A DNA stretch of 64,000 bases from Tetramitus jugosus (GCA_937625935.1 OW569388.1:62001-126000), one strand, 5' to 3'; counted from the first letter of the stretch, positions 49,012 to 60,214 are shown. The notes: generated from the letters alone by a model not told the origin. Numbers and translations are program-made.

Positions 49012-51430
49012 TTAATGTGAATCGATGATTAATCGGTCTACACCCATCATGGATGGTTGTTGCAATGATGGAACTGATTGTCTCAATCCGGTAAATGGCC
49101 TAACCATTGGTGGAACAGAAGGAACACCTACACTGCCAGTATTGTTGCCAAAGGTCGAAGTGTTGGTATTGGAAGCCGAGAGAAGTGCTTGTTGGTCCTT
49201 CAATTGTAACTTGCATTCTAGAATCCTATTCATGTTGTTCATCCACGAGATTTGTTTGAGTGCTGGTTCATAGTTCTCCTTGATCTCCCTCTGTTTATCT
49301 CTCAGTTCCTTACTGTCGTCCTCTAGTTTGGTCAACTCGGCTGTGAACATACTCTTATAGTCCTTAAAGTGGACATTCAATTGTTTCTTACCCTCTCGGA
49401 AGTCTCTTTCATCATCCACTCTCTTCTTTTGATTCTTATTAATCAAATATGTACAGTTAATTTGGTGATAAATACTCTCTGCCCTCTCGATATCAGCTTG
49501 AAGTTGGGCCATCTCATCCAAGTTCTTGTTTCGTTCTGACTCATACTCGATTCGAGTGTTCTCATACACAGCTTTCTTCTCTGAATACTCGTGCTCCAGG
49601 TTCTGCATCTCTTGTCGAGCTTCTCTGAGTTTAGAAACCTTTGGTTTGTAAAGGGCTTTCTTACTGTTGATCTGGTCATTAATTTCTTGTACAACCTTGG
49701 AGATTTGCTCCAGTGTCTGTCCTTTCAACTCATCAATGTTACCCTTGGCCATGGATACATGTTCTAAATTCTTCTGTACGTCTCTGAATCCAGAAACACC
49801 GTGTTTCTTCTCCAAATCTTGCAATAGGTCCTCGATGTTAGTATCCCTCGATTTTAGAATATCCTCTGTTCTTTTCAGGATAGCAGTCTCGTTCTTAATC
49901 AATGCTAGCTCTTGTTTCATTTCTCGACACTTATTAGCTGTATTCATAATATCAATTTTATACTTTTCGAATTCTTCCTTGGTTGGCACTTTCTTCCCCT
50001 CATATGTTTTTAACTCTTCCTCGAGCTCTGCCTTCTTGTCGTCTAACTTTTTCGATTCCTTAATGTAGTGATCCAATTTTTTCTGCAAGTCTTTCTTCTT
50101 TGCAATCATCATTTTACTAAAAGACATCATTCGGTCATCCCCTTCCACTTCTGTTTGATCTTTTTCGTTGTTTTTGTCTTGTAAAATAGATATCTCTTCC
50201 TTCAATCGTCTCATGTCGTTCTCGATAGTGTTAAACAAGTCTGATACTGAACTTAGATTTTTCACTTTCCTCAGAATATCTGATTGTACTTTGAGTTGTT
50301 CTATTGTGGATGGTAGTTGATGTTGGGACATCTGTTGGTATTGTTGAACCTGCTCTTCCAATTGAGTTACCCTAGATAGAATGTCTCCTTCACCAACATT
50401 CTTTTGAACTTCTTCTAGCTTAAGAATAGTTTCTGATAAGAGTTCTTGTGCAGCAGATAGCTTTGCTTTCTGATCGCGTTCACTCTGGGCCAATTTTTCC
50501 TCCGTCTCTACCTCCTTTCTTAATTCTCTGGTCATTTCAATGATTTTAGCAGGTTGAGTCTATTCATATGGAAGAAATGAGTGAGTTACTAATGAACGTC
50601 TTCCTCTTGAAAAAAATAAACATACTGTCATATCCTTGATTTTCTTCTTCAAGTCATCAATTTTGATTACAAGTTGATCTTTCTCCTTTTCTTGGGCGAT
50701 AATTTCATTCTTTAATTGATCGGGAGAAGATACTTTTCCTCTTAGGTCATGTACCACTTGATGTACTTGTTTGAACTGATCCAGTAGTTGTTTGTATTGA
50801 TTATACACCTCGGCGACATCTGTAAAGAACAGGTTAACAATTCCAATAATAGTTGAGTGACAAAAAACAACTTCTTACCATCAAAACTGAACAGTTCATT
50901 TGGTATTTTAACCTCTACCAGATATTTTGACAAATACACTTTTGTTTTGTAATCTTCAACTCGTTCTAGTATTTGGAAGAAAATGGGATACAGAATCTTT
51001 CGATCCCCATGTAACAAACCCTGAGAAAACTCTTGCCTATGATGACATTCGTGTCAATCTTTGAGCTAACAAAGAGAAAGAATCTTACATGTACATACGG
51101 TGGTATCTGTTTCACATATCTCATGTTCAAAATATTCGCTAGGAAATGTGTAACTCTTCTCACAGTATCCTCTGCACTCTCCTTTGATAAATCAACCCTC
51201 TGTTCCGGACTCAAATAGCTCAACAATTGTTGAAATAGAGGTAATAACTCTTGATTGTGAGTCAATTCATCAAAAGTAACCAATGTTAGCTTCAAATTCA
51301 ACACTTGGTTCAACTTGTTCACCATGAAGGCAATGTCATCTGATCCATGACCTCTGACTCGATTCAAACCAGAGGATGTCCCAGGTCTTCTGCCTGCACT
51401 ACTATTCAACATTGACCGAGCCGTCTCCAT
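49012..51430 (-). CDS. IFT81: Intraflagellar transport protein IFT81
   Basis: Four exons on the minus strand: 51430-51089, 51020-50879, 50819-50626 and 50559-49012 (introns GTAAGA, GTAAGA, GTATGT), giving 741 residues. The N-terminal calponin-homology-like domain (about 30-165) reads FMVNKLNQVLNLKLTLVTFDEL, FLANILNMRYV, GLLHGDRKILYPIFFQILERV and YLSKYLVEVKIPNELF, which needs the splices to be continuous. Long coiled coils follow with the family text KKHGVSGFRDVQKNLEHVS, ELKGQTLEQISKVVQEI and ESIYHQINCTYLI, and the end is DRLIIDSH (animal IFT81 ends near DRLIL). IFT81 pairs with IFT74 in the IFT-B complex and its CH domain binds tubulin as cargo for growing cilia. Length compares with 676 in human. 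Divergent from the cyclin gene with 38 nt between ATGs. Confidence 0.9.
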
Positions 51431-51468
51431 TGTTGTGTCACAGTGCTGCTTTTCTCTTTGATTCGTAA
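51431..51468. promoter_or_regulatory. 38-nt divergent spacer, IFT81 and cyclin
   Basis: The shortest divergent gap in the window. A palindromic TTGGCGCCAA lies just inside the cyclin coding region at 51488-51497 and could belong to a shared control element (E2F-like); this is inference. Confidence 0.4.
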
Positions 51469-52711
51469 ATGTTTGCTGGCACTAATTTTGGCGCCAACAC
51501 AACACCCGCACAATCAAATATTGAAGCATGCAAAGAGAAATTTTTCGATCTTCCGAAACAAAAACAAAAACAACAACCCTCCATCCCAACCCTACTCACA
51601 ACAACCAACAGTAACCATCACATGTTCTCACCATCCACATTCTATCTCACACAAGAAGAACTCCGAAATCTTCCCTCTGTACAAGAAAATTATACCCTAC
51701 CATCCATCACCACCACTACATCCAACAACAACACGAATACAACAAACAATGATCACAATCAAAACTATACAGTCATACCATTGATGACAACTAATCAATC
51801 AGGTCACATGAATGTTGGTCCCATATCCATCACTCAAGAATTAGCCTACAGAAAATATACATGTGCGTTTATTCAGGAGGCAGGAGTCAATTGTAAGATT
51901 CCTCAATTGACGATTGCAACTGCTCTTGTATTCTTTCAACGATTTTATGCATTTCATCGATTTCAGGATCAAGACAGACATGTATGTTTTTTTTGTATTG
52001 TTTTTTGTATTGTTTTTTTGTATTCTATGATGATCATGTAATAACATGTGTGTTTGTATATAGTTGGTAGCCACCACATGCATCTTCCTGTCCACCAAAG
52101 TAGAAGAAACACCACTAAAGATGGAAGTGGTCATACAAGCGAGTTACTTTGTTCAGCACAAGAAGGAGATTGTCATTGGTTCACCAGAGTACAAGCAACT
52201 GGAGGACAAGGTGTTGAGAATGGAACGGTTATTGTTGCAAACATTGAAATTTGATCTCAAGGTGGAGCATCCGTATCGTCACTTGTTGGCATTCCTCAAG
52301 AAGATTAACTCAACGGACAAGAGATTGGCTCAGACAGCGTGGAACTTTGTCAATGATAGTCTGAGAACGACACTGTGTCTCCAGTTCCCACCAGAGAAGA
52401 TTGCTGCATCAGTCATTTATCTGGCTGCAAAGTACATGGACATTATGGATCAGTTGCCATCCAATTGGTTGACTCAGGTGAACACGGATCAGGAAACAAC
52501 AGAGAACATTAGTACACAGATATTGGACTTGTACGAGGGATCAGAACACGCAACAAAGATTAAGCAGAGCGGTGGTGCGACTACTGCTCCGACCACTACT
52601 ACTACTGCTTCTTCTACTGGTAGCAGCAAGACAACAAATGAACAAGGATCTCATGATGAGCAGACCAGCAATGAAACGACAACGAACAGCAGCGAGATGA
52701 AGTGCGAATGA
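51469..52711 (+). CDS. Cyclin K/T-like (transcriptional cyclin)
   Basis: Two exons, 51469-51981 and 52064-52711, joined in phase 0 (82-nt intron GTATGT...ATATAG); 386 residues. After a disordered Asn/Thr leader, the first cyclin box (about 120-225) reads ELAYRKYTCAFIQEAG, LTIATALVFFQRFYAFHRFQDQDRH-LVATTCIFLSTKVEETP and LQTLKFDLKVEHPYRHLL. The second box holds LAQTAWNFVNDSLRTTLCLQ and FPPEKIAASVIYLAAKYM. These are signatures of the cyclin C/K/L/T group that binds CDK9 or CDK12-type kinases to phosphorylate RNA polymerase II. HPYRHLL and NDSLRTTLCLQ favour K/T over L or C. The C-terminus is Thr/Ser-rich. The stop is 27 nt from the stop of the convergent SAP-like gene. Confidence 0.83.
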
Positions 52712-52738
52712 ACATTTTCTCAAATAAAAAATTTTGGT

Positions 52739-54916
52739 TTATTCCTGAGCGGTTGTAGTTGCATCTGAAGATTGTTCCTGTGGCGTATTGGTTGATTCAC
52801 CAGCAGGTTCTTGTTGTTGCTCTTCTAGTTTGGCAGTAGCTTCCTCACTCGGCCTCACAGCGTCATCTGCCTTCACAGCAGGTGCTTCTGCGTCCTGTTT
52901 TGCTTCATCAGATGATGGCAGAGTCTGTTGTTCCATACTGTCATGCTTCATTGCTACTCCAGCAGTGTTGTTATTCTCCGTAGCTAAAGCGGCAGTGGTA
53001 GTGGCAGCAGATGTCTCTTCCGTCTTTTGTGCAGCATCAGGGATCAACTTTTTTGCCCACCAGTGATCATTGCTATTGTTACATTGCCTCCAAAAGTCAT
53101 AGCGCATATTGTCTGATTCGTCATCCATCACTGCGATATTCTGTATCAATCCATTCAGTGCTTCATTATTCTTTGATTGAATTCTATTGATCAACAAGTT
53201 CCAGGTACTGTGATTGACGCAGGCAGCACTAGCAGAGAGGGAGAATGTTTCCAATGCAGACGCATCAAAGTACTTCTTTGCTTGTTCCAACAATTGAACA
53301 AAGTTGTTGATGGCATCGGTGCCGGCACTCAACTCTCCAATATCCTGTGTCACAATCTTTTGAATCACTTCATATCGTTGTTGAATATATTGAGACAGCT
53401 CTGTATTCTGTGACAACAATTGAGAAGATGCTTCGATAATGCTCTTTTGACATGCAGTGTACTGTCTCATGAAATCCCGTTGTGTTTCATCAGTCGTAAC
53501 AACTGCACCACCATCAACAACACCGACAGTCACATAGTCCAACACGCTCACCCATGTCATCAAGTCAAACAACTTGATAATAGAGTCACTGGATGCATAA
53601 TTCTGTTCACCTTGCTCCACAATGCACTTCTTGATAAAGTTTAGCGTATTTTCGCTGACAAACACTCTGAGTTCATACAGTTCTGCACTTGGTGCCGTCA
53701 TATTGTTTTGATGGTAGGCAGAGTAGAATGAGTTGAGAACCTTCTTGTCGAGGCACTCGTACAACACATAGGCCACACAGTCAACAATTTGAAGATGATC
53801 CATTTGAGCGCACAATAGTGCTTCAATGACTCGAGTCAAATGATTCTTGCTGCATTCGATACTCTGCATGGAAATGATCATTTGAGAGTTGTCTGTCAAG
53901 TGTTGTCTCTCCAATATCAGTGCATCAATGATTTTCATGACTTGAGACTCGTGTGGATTACTAGTCTTGATTCGCTTGGTCGGAGAAGCCATCTCAGAGT
54001 ACATGTCCTGTTGTTGTTGTTGTGTTTCTTCACGTGGTCTCTTCAAATCACCACTGCCACCAGTACTGCTGCCACCACCACCACCACCACTCGAGTAATC
54101 TGAAGATGTCGATGAGGATGATGACGATGATCCGTTCATGACATGACCTGATGACGATGATGGCTGTTGTTGTTCATGTGGTGATAGTTGCTGCTGTTGC
54201 TGTTGTTGTTGTTGCTGCTGCTGCTGATGCATCATGTATTGTAATTGTGTTTGTTGCATCTGCAATAGAACATTGCCCAATTGTGCCAATGGCAACTGAG
54301 AGATTTGAAGGTATTGGATGTACATTTGTTGTAGTTGACTAGGCACGGGTTGACCCTGTTGTTGCAACAGATTAATTTGTTGGTGCAACAGCATGTATTG
54401 TTGATGGAATGCTGCAATGACTTGTTGTTGTTGTGGTGGCAATTGCATCAATTGTTGTTGCTGTTGTTGAAATAGTTGTGCTTGTTGAGCTTGTTGTGCT
54501 TGTTGATAAAAGTCTGTGCCAGAACCACCTGTTCCTCCTGCACCACCACCACCTCCACTTCCACCACTACCACCGACTGCTTCATCATCTGGCTGTGGAT
54601 TGTGATAATAGTTCCAGATTCTCTCGGCCACAGGTCTCTTGTTACCAGTGACCTTGAGATTCAATTGTCGACAAATGTTTTTCAAATCAACCAACTTGTA
54701 GTTGCTAATCAACTCCTCGACAGATTCTCTAGAGTGATCACCTGATGTGACATTTTCTTGTTCATTGTCACTGCCACCACCACCGCCACCATTGGATCCT
54801 TCATCATTGGTAGGTGAAGATTCTTCTTCTTCTTCCTCATCATGTTGTTGAGTGGATGATGGTGCTTGTTGTTGTTGTAATGTGACTGGTGATTGTTGTT
54901 GTTCCATGGCTGACAT
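52739..54916 (-). CDS. SAP-motif-like, Gln-rich protein, unknown
   Basis: 725 residues, ATG 54916. Residues about 68-105 (LISNYKLVDLKNICRQLNLKV..KRPVAERIWNYY) resemble a SAP motif, a short helix-extended-helix that binds DNA. Long Gln runs with Gly/Ser tracts follow, then a helical conserved-looking region (about 325-640: VMKIIDALILERQHL, HLTRVIEALLCAQMDHLQIVDCVAYVLYE, LFDLMTWVSVLDYVTVGV), and a Thr/Glu/Ala-rich tail. The folded middle part is not a family I can name. A nuclear role in transcription or chromatin is inferred from the SAP-like motif and Gln tracts. The TAA stop is embedded in a minus-strand AATAAA (52738-52743). Confidence 0.6.
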   Translation of the reverse strand: MSAMEQQQSPVTLQQQQAPSSTQQHDEEEEEESSPTNDEGSNGGGGGGSDNEQENVTSGDHSRESVEELISNYKLVDLKNICRQLNLKVTGNKRPVAERIWNYYHNPQPDDEAVGGSGGSGGGGGAGGTGGSGTDFYQQAQQAQQAQLFQQQQQQLMQLPPQQQQVIAAFHQQYMLLHQQINLLQQQGQPVPSQLQQMYIQYLQISQLPLAQLGNVLLQMQQTQLQYMMHQQQQQQQQQQQQQLSPHEQQQPSSSSGHVMNGSSSSSSSTSSDYSSGGGGGGSSTGGSGDLKRPREETQQQQQDMYSEMASPTKRIKTSNPHESQVMKIIDALILERQHLTDNSQMIISMQSIECSKNHLTRVIEALLCAQMDHLQIVDCVAYVLYECLDKKVLNSFYSAYHQNNMTAPSAELYELRVFVSENTLNFIKKCIVEQGEQNYASSDSIIKLFDLMTWVSVLDYVTVGVVDGGAVVTTDETQRDFMRQYTACQKSIIEASSQLLSQNTELSQYIQQRYEVIQKIVTQDIGELSAGTDAINNFVQLLEQAKKYFDASALETFSLSASAACVNHSTWNLLINRIQSKNNEALNGLIQNIAVMDDESDNMRYDFWRQCNNSNDHWWAKKLIPDAAQKTEETSAATTTAALATENNNTAGVAMKHDSMEQQTLPSSDEAKQDAEAPAVKADDAVRPSEEATAKLEEQQQEPAGESTNTPQEQSSDATTTAQE
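54190..54229 (-). repeat. CAG/CAA tract encoding poly-Gln
   Basis: About 13 consecutive Gln codons of mixed CAA and CAG on the minus strand of the SAP-like gene. Mixed codons suggest an older, more stable tract than the pure (TCA)10 at 10.3 kb. Confidence 0.8.
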
Positions 54917-55699
54917 TTGCTGTATTTTTTATTTATTGTTGTTATTGTATTGTGAGAGAAAGAGAGAGACCAGAAACCAATCAAACGATTTTTTGGTGTA
55001 TGTGATCCAAAATATTTGTGTTGTTTGTTGAGTTCGAGAGACGAGCAAGGGTATATGTGAGTGTGTGAGTGTAGTTCAAACTGGAAAAAAATTTTTGTTC
55101 TCTTTCGAATGGAATTGAATAGGAGGACAAATTATTTTTTCTAATTTTTTGTTTCGATCAATTTTTGTTTCTATAACAGCGCTCTTGAGTTTTTTTCTTG
55201 TTTCTCCCCAAGAAGAGAAAACGGTGGTTAACAGCTTTTCCCTCTAAAAAATTACAACGTTGGTTGAACAATCAGATTTGTAAACGCTCCGATTGAACTT
55301 CAAGGAGATCACTGAAGCGGGGCGGGTTGGCTGAAAACGGATCTGAACAAAAAGCAGGTTGACGTGTTGATTAGAACCGTGTTTGCGCAAACTGTAGATG
55401 AGAACCTACTTTTTGTTATTCGATTGAGATTGACTTGTCGGATGTGCTTTACTGATGAGTGACTTCATTCACTATTCTTTGAGATTGACCTGGACAGCCA
55501 GTCCGTCGTTCATAAAACTCCACTGTGACCGAGAAACAACAGCAGAAGTTTCAAGTTCCGCCTGAAGCATTGTTTTCTTCCTTTTCGTCGGAGTAAATAA
55601 CTCTGAACCGGAAATAAGCTTTGAAAAAGCAAAAGGAAGAAACAACAAAAAACAGAGAGAAGATATATCATCGATAAAAGCTGCAAATTCATCCAATCC
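54917..55699. other. Longest gene-poor spacer after the giant genes, 783 nt
   Basis: Divergent interval between the SAP-like gene and the rhomboid gene. It contains homopolymeric T runs, a GTGTGAGTGTGTGAGTG patch near 55055 and a GC-rich GGGGCGGGTTGGCTG at about 55318-55332. The minus frame ending at 55472 is weak. No RNA gene was recognised. Confidence 0.4.
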
Positions 55700-57540
55700 A
55701 TGGTCTACCTAATCCAACAGATATTGGATCATTGGCTAACGACCACTCTGATCATCACAAACACTGTCATATGGTTCTGTGTCAATCAATTTCGAGTCCC
55801 CACACAATCCGTCTCATTCAACTATAAGCTCATTGTTGCGGATGGTCAGTGGTGGAGAATTGTGACAAGTGCATTCTCTCACTATTCATTTATGCACATT
55901 TTGTTCAACATGTTCTCACTCTGGAGTTTCCGCTTCTTAGAAGTGCTGTATGGTCAGGTTCTCTATGTTGAACTCACACTGTTGTTGTTGATTCTCAGCT
56001 CAGTGTTCACTCTGTTGTTCTACAAGGCATTGATGCGATTTTTACACTGGAATCACTATTATGAACATGTGCATGCAGTGGGCTACTCTGCTGTCATCTT
56101 TGGTCTGTTGACTGTTGGATCACTTTTGAATCCCAAGGGAAAAATTGAATTGTTGTTCGGTTTGAAAATACCGTCCATGGTCGTTCCCTTTTTCTATCTT
56201 GTTGTGAGTAGTCTGTTGTTCCCACAGGCGAGTTTTGTGGGTCATTTGAGCGGTATATTGGCGGGTCTGACGGAGCGCTTTGTCTTCTCTTACTGGCTAT
56301 ACAAGATTCCCTATCACATCTCGCTGATTGTCATGTCTGTTGGCTTCTTGATTGCCATGGCATGGAGCTTGAAGCTTCATAATCGATTTTTCAATCGCGG
56401 TAATGGAGGAAGAGGCAGCTCAGATGGTAGTGGTGCTGTCGATAGTACCATTATTGGCGATACGAGTATTGTTGGAAGTGTATTCCCCGGTATTTCAAGG
56501 TTGAATCCTTGGAGGCGTAATGTTGGATCCAGTAGTGGTGGATTTACAATGCTGAATGGTATGCTAGTGCCAAGAAATTCTGCCTCTGCTGGACTAAGCA
56601 ACGGACAACCCATATCGGGAAGAGTTCTAGGTAGTGCATCTCCTGCTGATCGCACCAATTCATCATTGATTAACAATGCAGGGCAAGCTGCTCTTGCTCG
56701 ATTCAACGCTAGCAGTAACAGTAGTGCACAGACGATCAGTCCATCTGCTTCTCAATCGAACCAAGGAGCCACTACCATTTCAATTGAGCAACAACCCTAT
56801 ACGTTTGTTGATTTAACCTCAGAATATCACGGATCTAATAGCGTTGAACAAGATCAGTCCCCCAAACAAGCAAGGAATGTTATTGTTCACAGCAGTACCA
56901 ATAGCAATCCTCACTCCATCAATAATGTGAGCAACAATGGCATGAAGCAGAATGATGATGCTATTTTTGATCTCCAGTATCAAGATACATTGCTACATGA
57001 TGAAACTGAGGACCATTTATTGCTTCAAAGAGGTCATGACAGCCATTAGTTTGTTTAGTTGTAAATAATGCGTTGTTCGAAAATTACCTTCTTCGCGCTC
57101 TTTTTTTTACAGAGAAACTTGAATCATTTTCGAAGCTGAAAGAACTGATGGAACTTCAAAATCAAGACATGGAAGAGATAGGTAACAGTTCACCTCAAGT
57201 GGGTGTACAAGCTAACAGTCAACACGAAGCAGATAATAGCTGGTTTCAGACGGTCTCTCATTTCATAAACAAGATGCTTGATGGTATGTTTTATGCAAAT
57301 TTAAGAACCTTGAGGAATTCTCTGACTCAACTCGATTCAAATCTCATTGCAGGAGGGGAATGGCTGGGGGAGCAACTTATGGGAATTTTAGGTTACACTG
57401 ACTCCCGGTTTCAAGACGAGATCCACCAACATGAACTCCAATCGTACTTGAGGAAATTGAATGAAGGAACTGACGATAATCAAAAGCAAGAAACAAAAGA
57501 AGCAGAGCTGACAGATCCAGAAGGTTTTGACTACAAATAA
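55700..57540 (+). CDS. Rhomboid-family intramembrane serine protease
   Basis: The ATG at 55700 is followed by six or so membrane spans in about 230 residues. Rhomboid hallmarks: WWRIVTSAFSHYSFMHILFNMFSLW (loop 1 and the HxxxN region), GYSAVIFGL with the catalytic Ser, and FVGHLSGILAGL with the catalytic His. Ala follows the Ser instead of the common Gly. A long Ser/Asn/Gly-rich cytosolic tail follows. The first frame ends TAG at 57049, but a 3' exon is evident after TTTTTTTTACAG. I propose exons 55700-57032, 57113-57283 and 57353-57540 (563 residues), where the first intron begins with the unusual GTCATG and the second is GTATGT...TTGCAG. The TAA stop lies in AATAAA. Rhomboids cleave membrane proteins within the bilayer; the substrate is unknown. 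The core fits the RHBDD1/RBL-like group best. Confidence 0.82.
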
Positions 57541-57885
57541 AGGAATTATCTGATTTCCATTGAAACTCATGATACAACATGCCCGTGATTCAATGGTAGG
57601 GAATACAACTGAAACTTCTGTTTACGGAACGGAGTCAGGCTTTTGACCCCAAACCGCACAGCGAGTCACCCAACGATGAATTGAAGTTGATCTGCTTTAA
57701 CTCACTTCGTCCCACTTTAAAGTCATCATCGAACTTTTAAGCATAACTGACTGTCAGCTTGGTATTTGACCGCCCTTTTGTAAAGTGGAACGGAAATCTA
57801 TTTTTGATTTTATTGCGATCAAGCGAACACAACAAAATAATCCATCCCCATTCTGTGGTGCCAAACAACAACAAACACATAAAGA
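57541..57885. other. Intergenic region, 345 nt
   Basis: Between two same-strand genes. A tRNA-like opening (GCCCGTGATTCAATGGTAGGG, in part near 57580) lacks a B box and stems, so I call no tRNA. The final 60 bases are A/C-rich leader. Confidence 0.4.
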
Positions 57886-58855
57886 ATGTCTCGACTCCAA
57901 AACTTGCACCCCCTTGTGACTCAATTCAAGGAGGCCGTGGATAAAGATCCTTCCAAGGCAATGACATTGCTCACTCAATTAAAGGTATATTTTGAGATCT
58001 CAACGCACACATGTTTCACTCTCTCGTTTTTTGATATCAATCAATATCTTTTTGTGAATGCTAACAATTGTGAATATTTTGTCTCATTTTACTTTGCGTC
58101 GGATACGACTCTTATTGAAACATCACACCAATATTATGATCTTGTTGTAGAAACGATTTATTACATTGAGTACCTTTTTACCAACCGGTACTGCCACCAC
58201 AGTGAGCACCCTCACAAAGGAACAAAAGGAAGAGGTGCAACTCGTGAGAGAAACACTAGAGTATGCAACTCTGCTCTGTGCCAAATTGAGAGACTTGTCC
58301 GCATTTGAACTCAATTTCAGTCAAGTCAAATCGTACTTTTCACGAACAGACATTGAAAAATCAGACAGAGAGTACTTGATATTGGGATTGAACTTGTTGC
58401 GATTGTTGTCTCAGAACAGAATTGCAGAGTTTCACACCGAATTGGAGCTCATTCCTATTGCTCAACACTCGAACATGTACATTAAGCAACCGATTGAAAT
58501 TGAGTTGTTTTTGATGGAGGGATCGTATCACAAGCTACGAAATGCACGTGACAAGGTACCTGCTGACGAATACCTGGTGTTCATGGACATTATGATGGAA
58601 ACAGTGAGAAAGGAGATTGCAGACTGCATGGAGAAGGCTTACAAGTCACTCGATTTGTCCGACGCTCAAAAATTATTGTTTGTTGACAGTGCATCCCAAT
58701 TGTCTCAATTTGTACAGATGAGAAACTGGAGTGTCAATGGTACGGTCATTCACTTTGTGAACCCAAATGAAGCAAAGAGTACATTTACTGACGGTGCAAA
58801 CGATATCATTGGAAGAACATTGACCTATGCCAAGGAATTGGAAAGAATTGTGTAA
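57886..58855 (+). CDS. PSMD8: 26S proteasome regulatory subunit RPN12 (PSMD8)
   Basis: Exons 57886-57984 and 58151-58855 (166-nt intron GTATAT...TTGTAG) give 267 residues and restore LLTQLK-KRFITLSTFLPTG, matching the N-terminal helix of RPN12. Diagnostic text: LARDILE-like VRETLEYATLLCAKLRDLSAFELNFSQVKSYF, ILGLNLLRLLSQNRIAEFHTELELIP, QPIEIELFLMEGSYHKL, and EIADCMEKAYKSL in the PCI/CSN8 domain, ending AKELERIV. RPN12 is a lid subunit of the 19S regulator and its incorporation completes lid assembly. Length equals the conserved part of the family. No oddities were seen. Confidence 0.92.
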
Positions 58856-58998
58856 AAAACCGAATAACAATCACTGTGAATGAACAACACACGCTCTTCT
58901 CTGACCTTGCTTTTTTGAAGCTTCACCCAAAATGAGATCTGATCCAATTTTCTTCTTTATTCAAAAACAACAAACACACATTCCGAGAAGCAACATTG

Positions 58999-60183
58999 AT
59001 GATGCGCCATAACAATTTGAAGAGCGTGAACCGATGCTTTGCCACAGTACGAACAATAATGGGCCATCACCGCCCGTGCACAGTACCCTCCATCACAACA
59101 ACAATTCAATCTTTCACTCCACAACAACAACCAATGATGATCCACAGCAACAACAACAATATGATGACGAGTTGTTGTTACTATCACACAAACATTGTTC
59201 ATCAACAACAACAACAACAACAACAGAACAATATAGAAGATGAACATGAGGATGATGACAATATCGATAATGAGCCCATGTCTCTCTTTGATCGCATCAT
59301 TTACATGGTTCAACTGGGATCCATCAAGGACAATAAACAAGAATTGGAACAATTGTTGGAAGATTGTTTGGTGAATGATGACAAGAAGAGTGAATTCTAT
59401 GGAAATCGATCCAAGCAAATTCAATTGATGAATGCAGTGTTTAGTTATGCAATTGATTGTGGAAATGTTGCCATTCTGCAGTACATTCTCAATCGTCATA
59501 ACAACAATAGCAATAGCAACGAATTGCTGGATTTTCGTACAATGATTGACATGGATGGTGAGAGCTTGTTGAACGAGTTGGAGAGTGCCATTGGAGCAGG
59601 TGGTGAGAGAAGAGTGCCAGTGGTTCAATTGTTGATGAATCGGTTGGGCGAAATGGATCCAACAGGCAAGTTGAGCTTTAGACATTTGTTGACTCATGTG
59701 TACAGTGGTGATTTGGCAATGACCAAGTTCCTATTGGAGAATTATTATCAGAATCCAGTGTTTTTCCATTCGGTCAACCCGAATCATCACAATAGAGAAA
59801 CTGGCAACACAATCTTGCATTTGGCTGCTCAAAATTTTAGAGTCGACACTGTTCGATACTTGTTGGAAGAGCAAAAGCATGCCAAAATTCAAATGAATCA
59901 TCGTAATGTCTCTTCATTTACTCCTCTGGAATCATTGATTCATCGAGTGGTGCTGAGATCGGAGAACAGACAAGCGGTAGATACAATCTTGTTGAAAAAT
60001 GAAGAGCATCAAGCAGCATTGGAAACGGCAGCCTTGTTGGACAAGCATGGATCCACCATTTCCAATCATGCAATCATTGAGAGAGCAGGAAGTGATTTTG
60101 TACTCTTGTTGGAGAAACAATACGAGGCGGCAAAGGAGAACTTTGAGGAGAGTGTCAACTTTCACAAGCAATTCAGCGAATAA
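58999..60183 (+). CDS. Ankyrin-repeat-like protein with possible mitochondrial presequence
   Basis: The frame opens at a TTG (58996); the first ATG is 58999 (394 residues). The first 30 residues (MMRHNNLKSVNRCFATVRTIM) are basic and lack acidic residues, as in mitochondrial targeting peptides. His/Gln/Asn-rich and acidic linkers follow. From about residue 95 there are helical pairs, with a clear ankyrin repeat at about 270-300 (GNTILHLAAQNFRVDTVRYLLEEQKHA) and weaker ones before it (SFRHLLTHVYSGDLAMTKFLLENY, NAVFSYAIDCGNVAILQYIL). Ankyrin repeats bind proteins; partner and role are unknown. The stop TAA lies in an AATAAA and is 31 nt from the stop of the convergent SET gene. Confidence 0.65.
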   Translation: MMRHNNLKSVNRCFATVRTIMGHHRPCTVPSITTTIQSFTPQQQPMMIHSNNNNMMTSCCYYHTNIVHQQQQQQQQNNIEDEHEDDDNIDNEPMSLFDRIIYMVQLGSIKDNKQELEQLLEDCLVNDDKKSEFYGNRSKQIQLMNAVFSYAIDCGNVAILQYILNRHNNNSNSNELLDFRTMIDMDGESLLNELESAIGAGGERRVPVVQLLMNRLGEMDPTGKLSFRHLLTHVYSGDLAMTKFLLENYYQNPVFFHSVNPNHHNRETGNTILHLAAQNFRVDTVRYLLEEQKHAKIQMNHRNVSSFTPLESLIHRVVLRSENRQAVDTILLKNEEHQAALETAALLDKHGSTISNHAIIERAGSDFVLLLEKQYEAAKENFEESVNFHKQFSE

Positions 60184-60214
60184 AGATATCGTTCGCTCAA
60201 TATGCTTCACTATT

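Noticed and set aside
55472-55701. Minus-strand frame with hydrophobic segment overlapping the rhomboid start region
   Set aside because: Short, unrelated to any family, and lies in the leader of a clear plus-strand gene; no codon pattern support.
57580-57660. tRNA-like start (TTCAATGGTAGGG) in the spacer
   Set aside because: No B box (GGTTCGA-type), no convincing anticodon or acceptor stem pairing.
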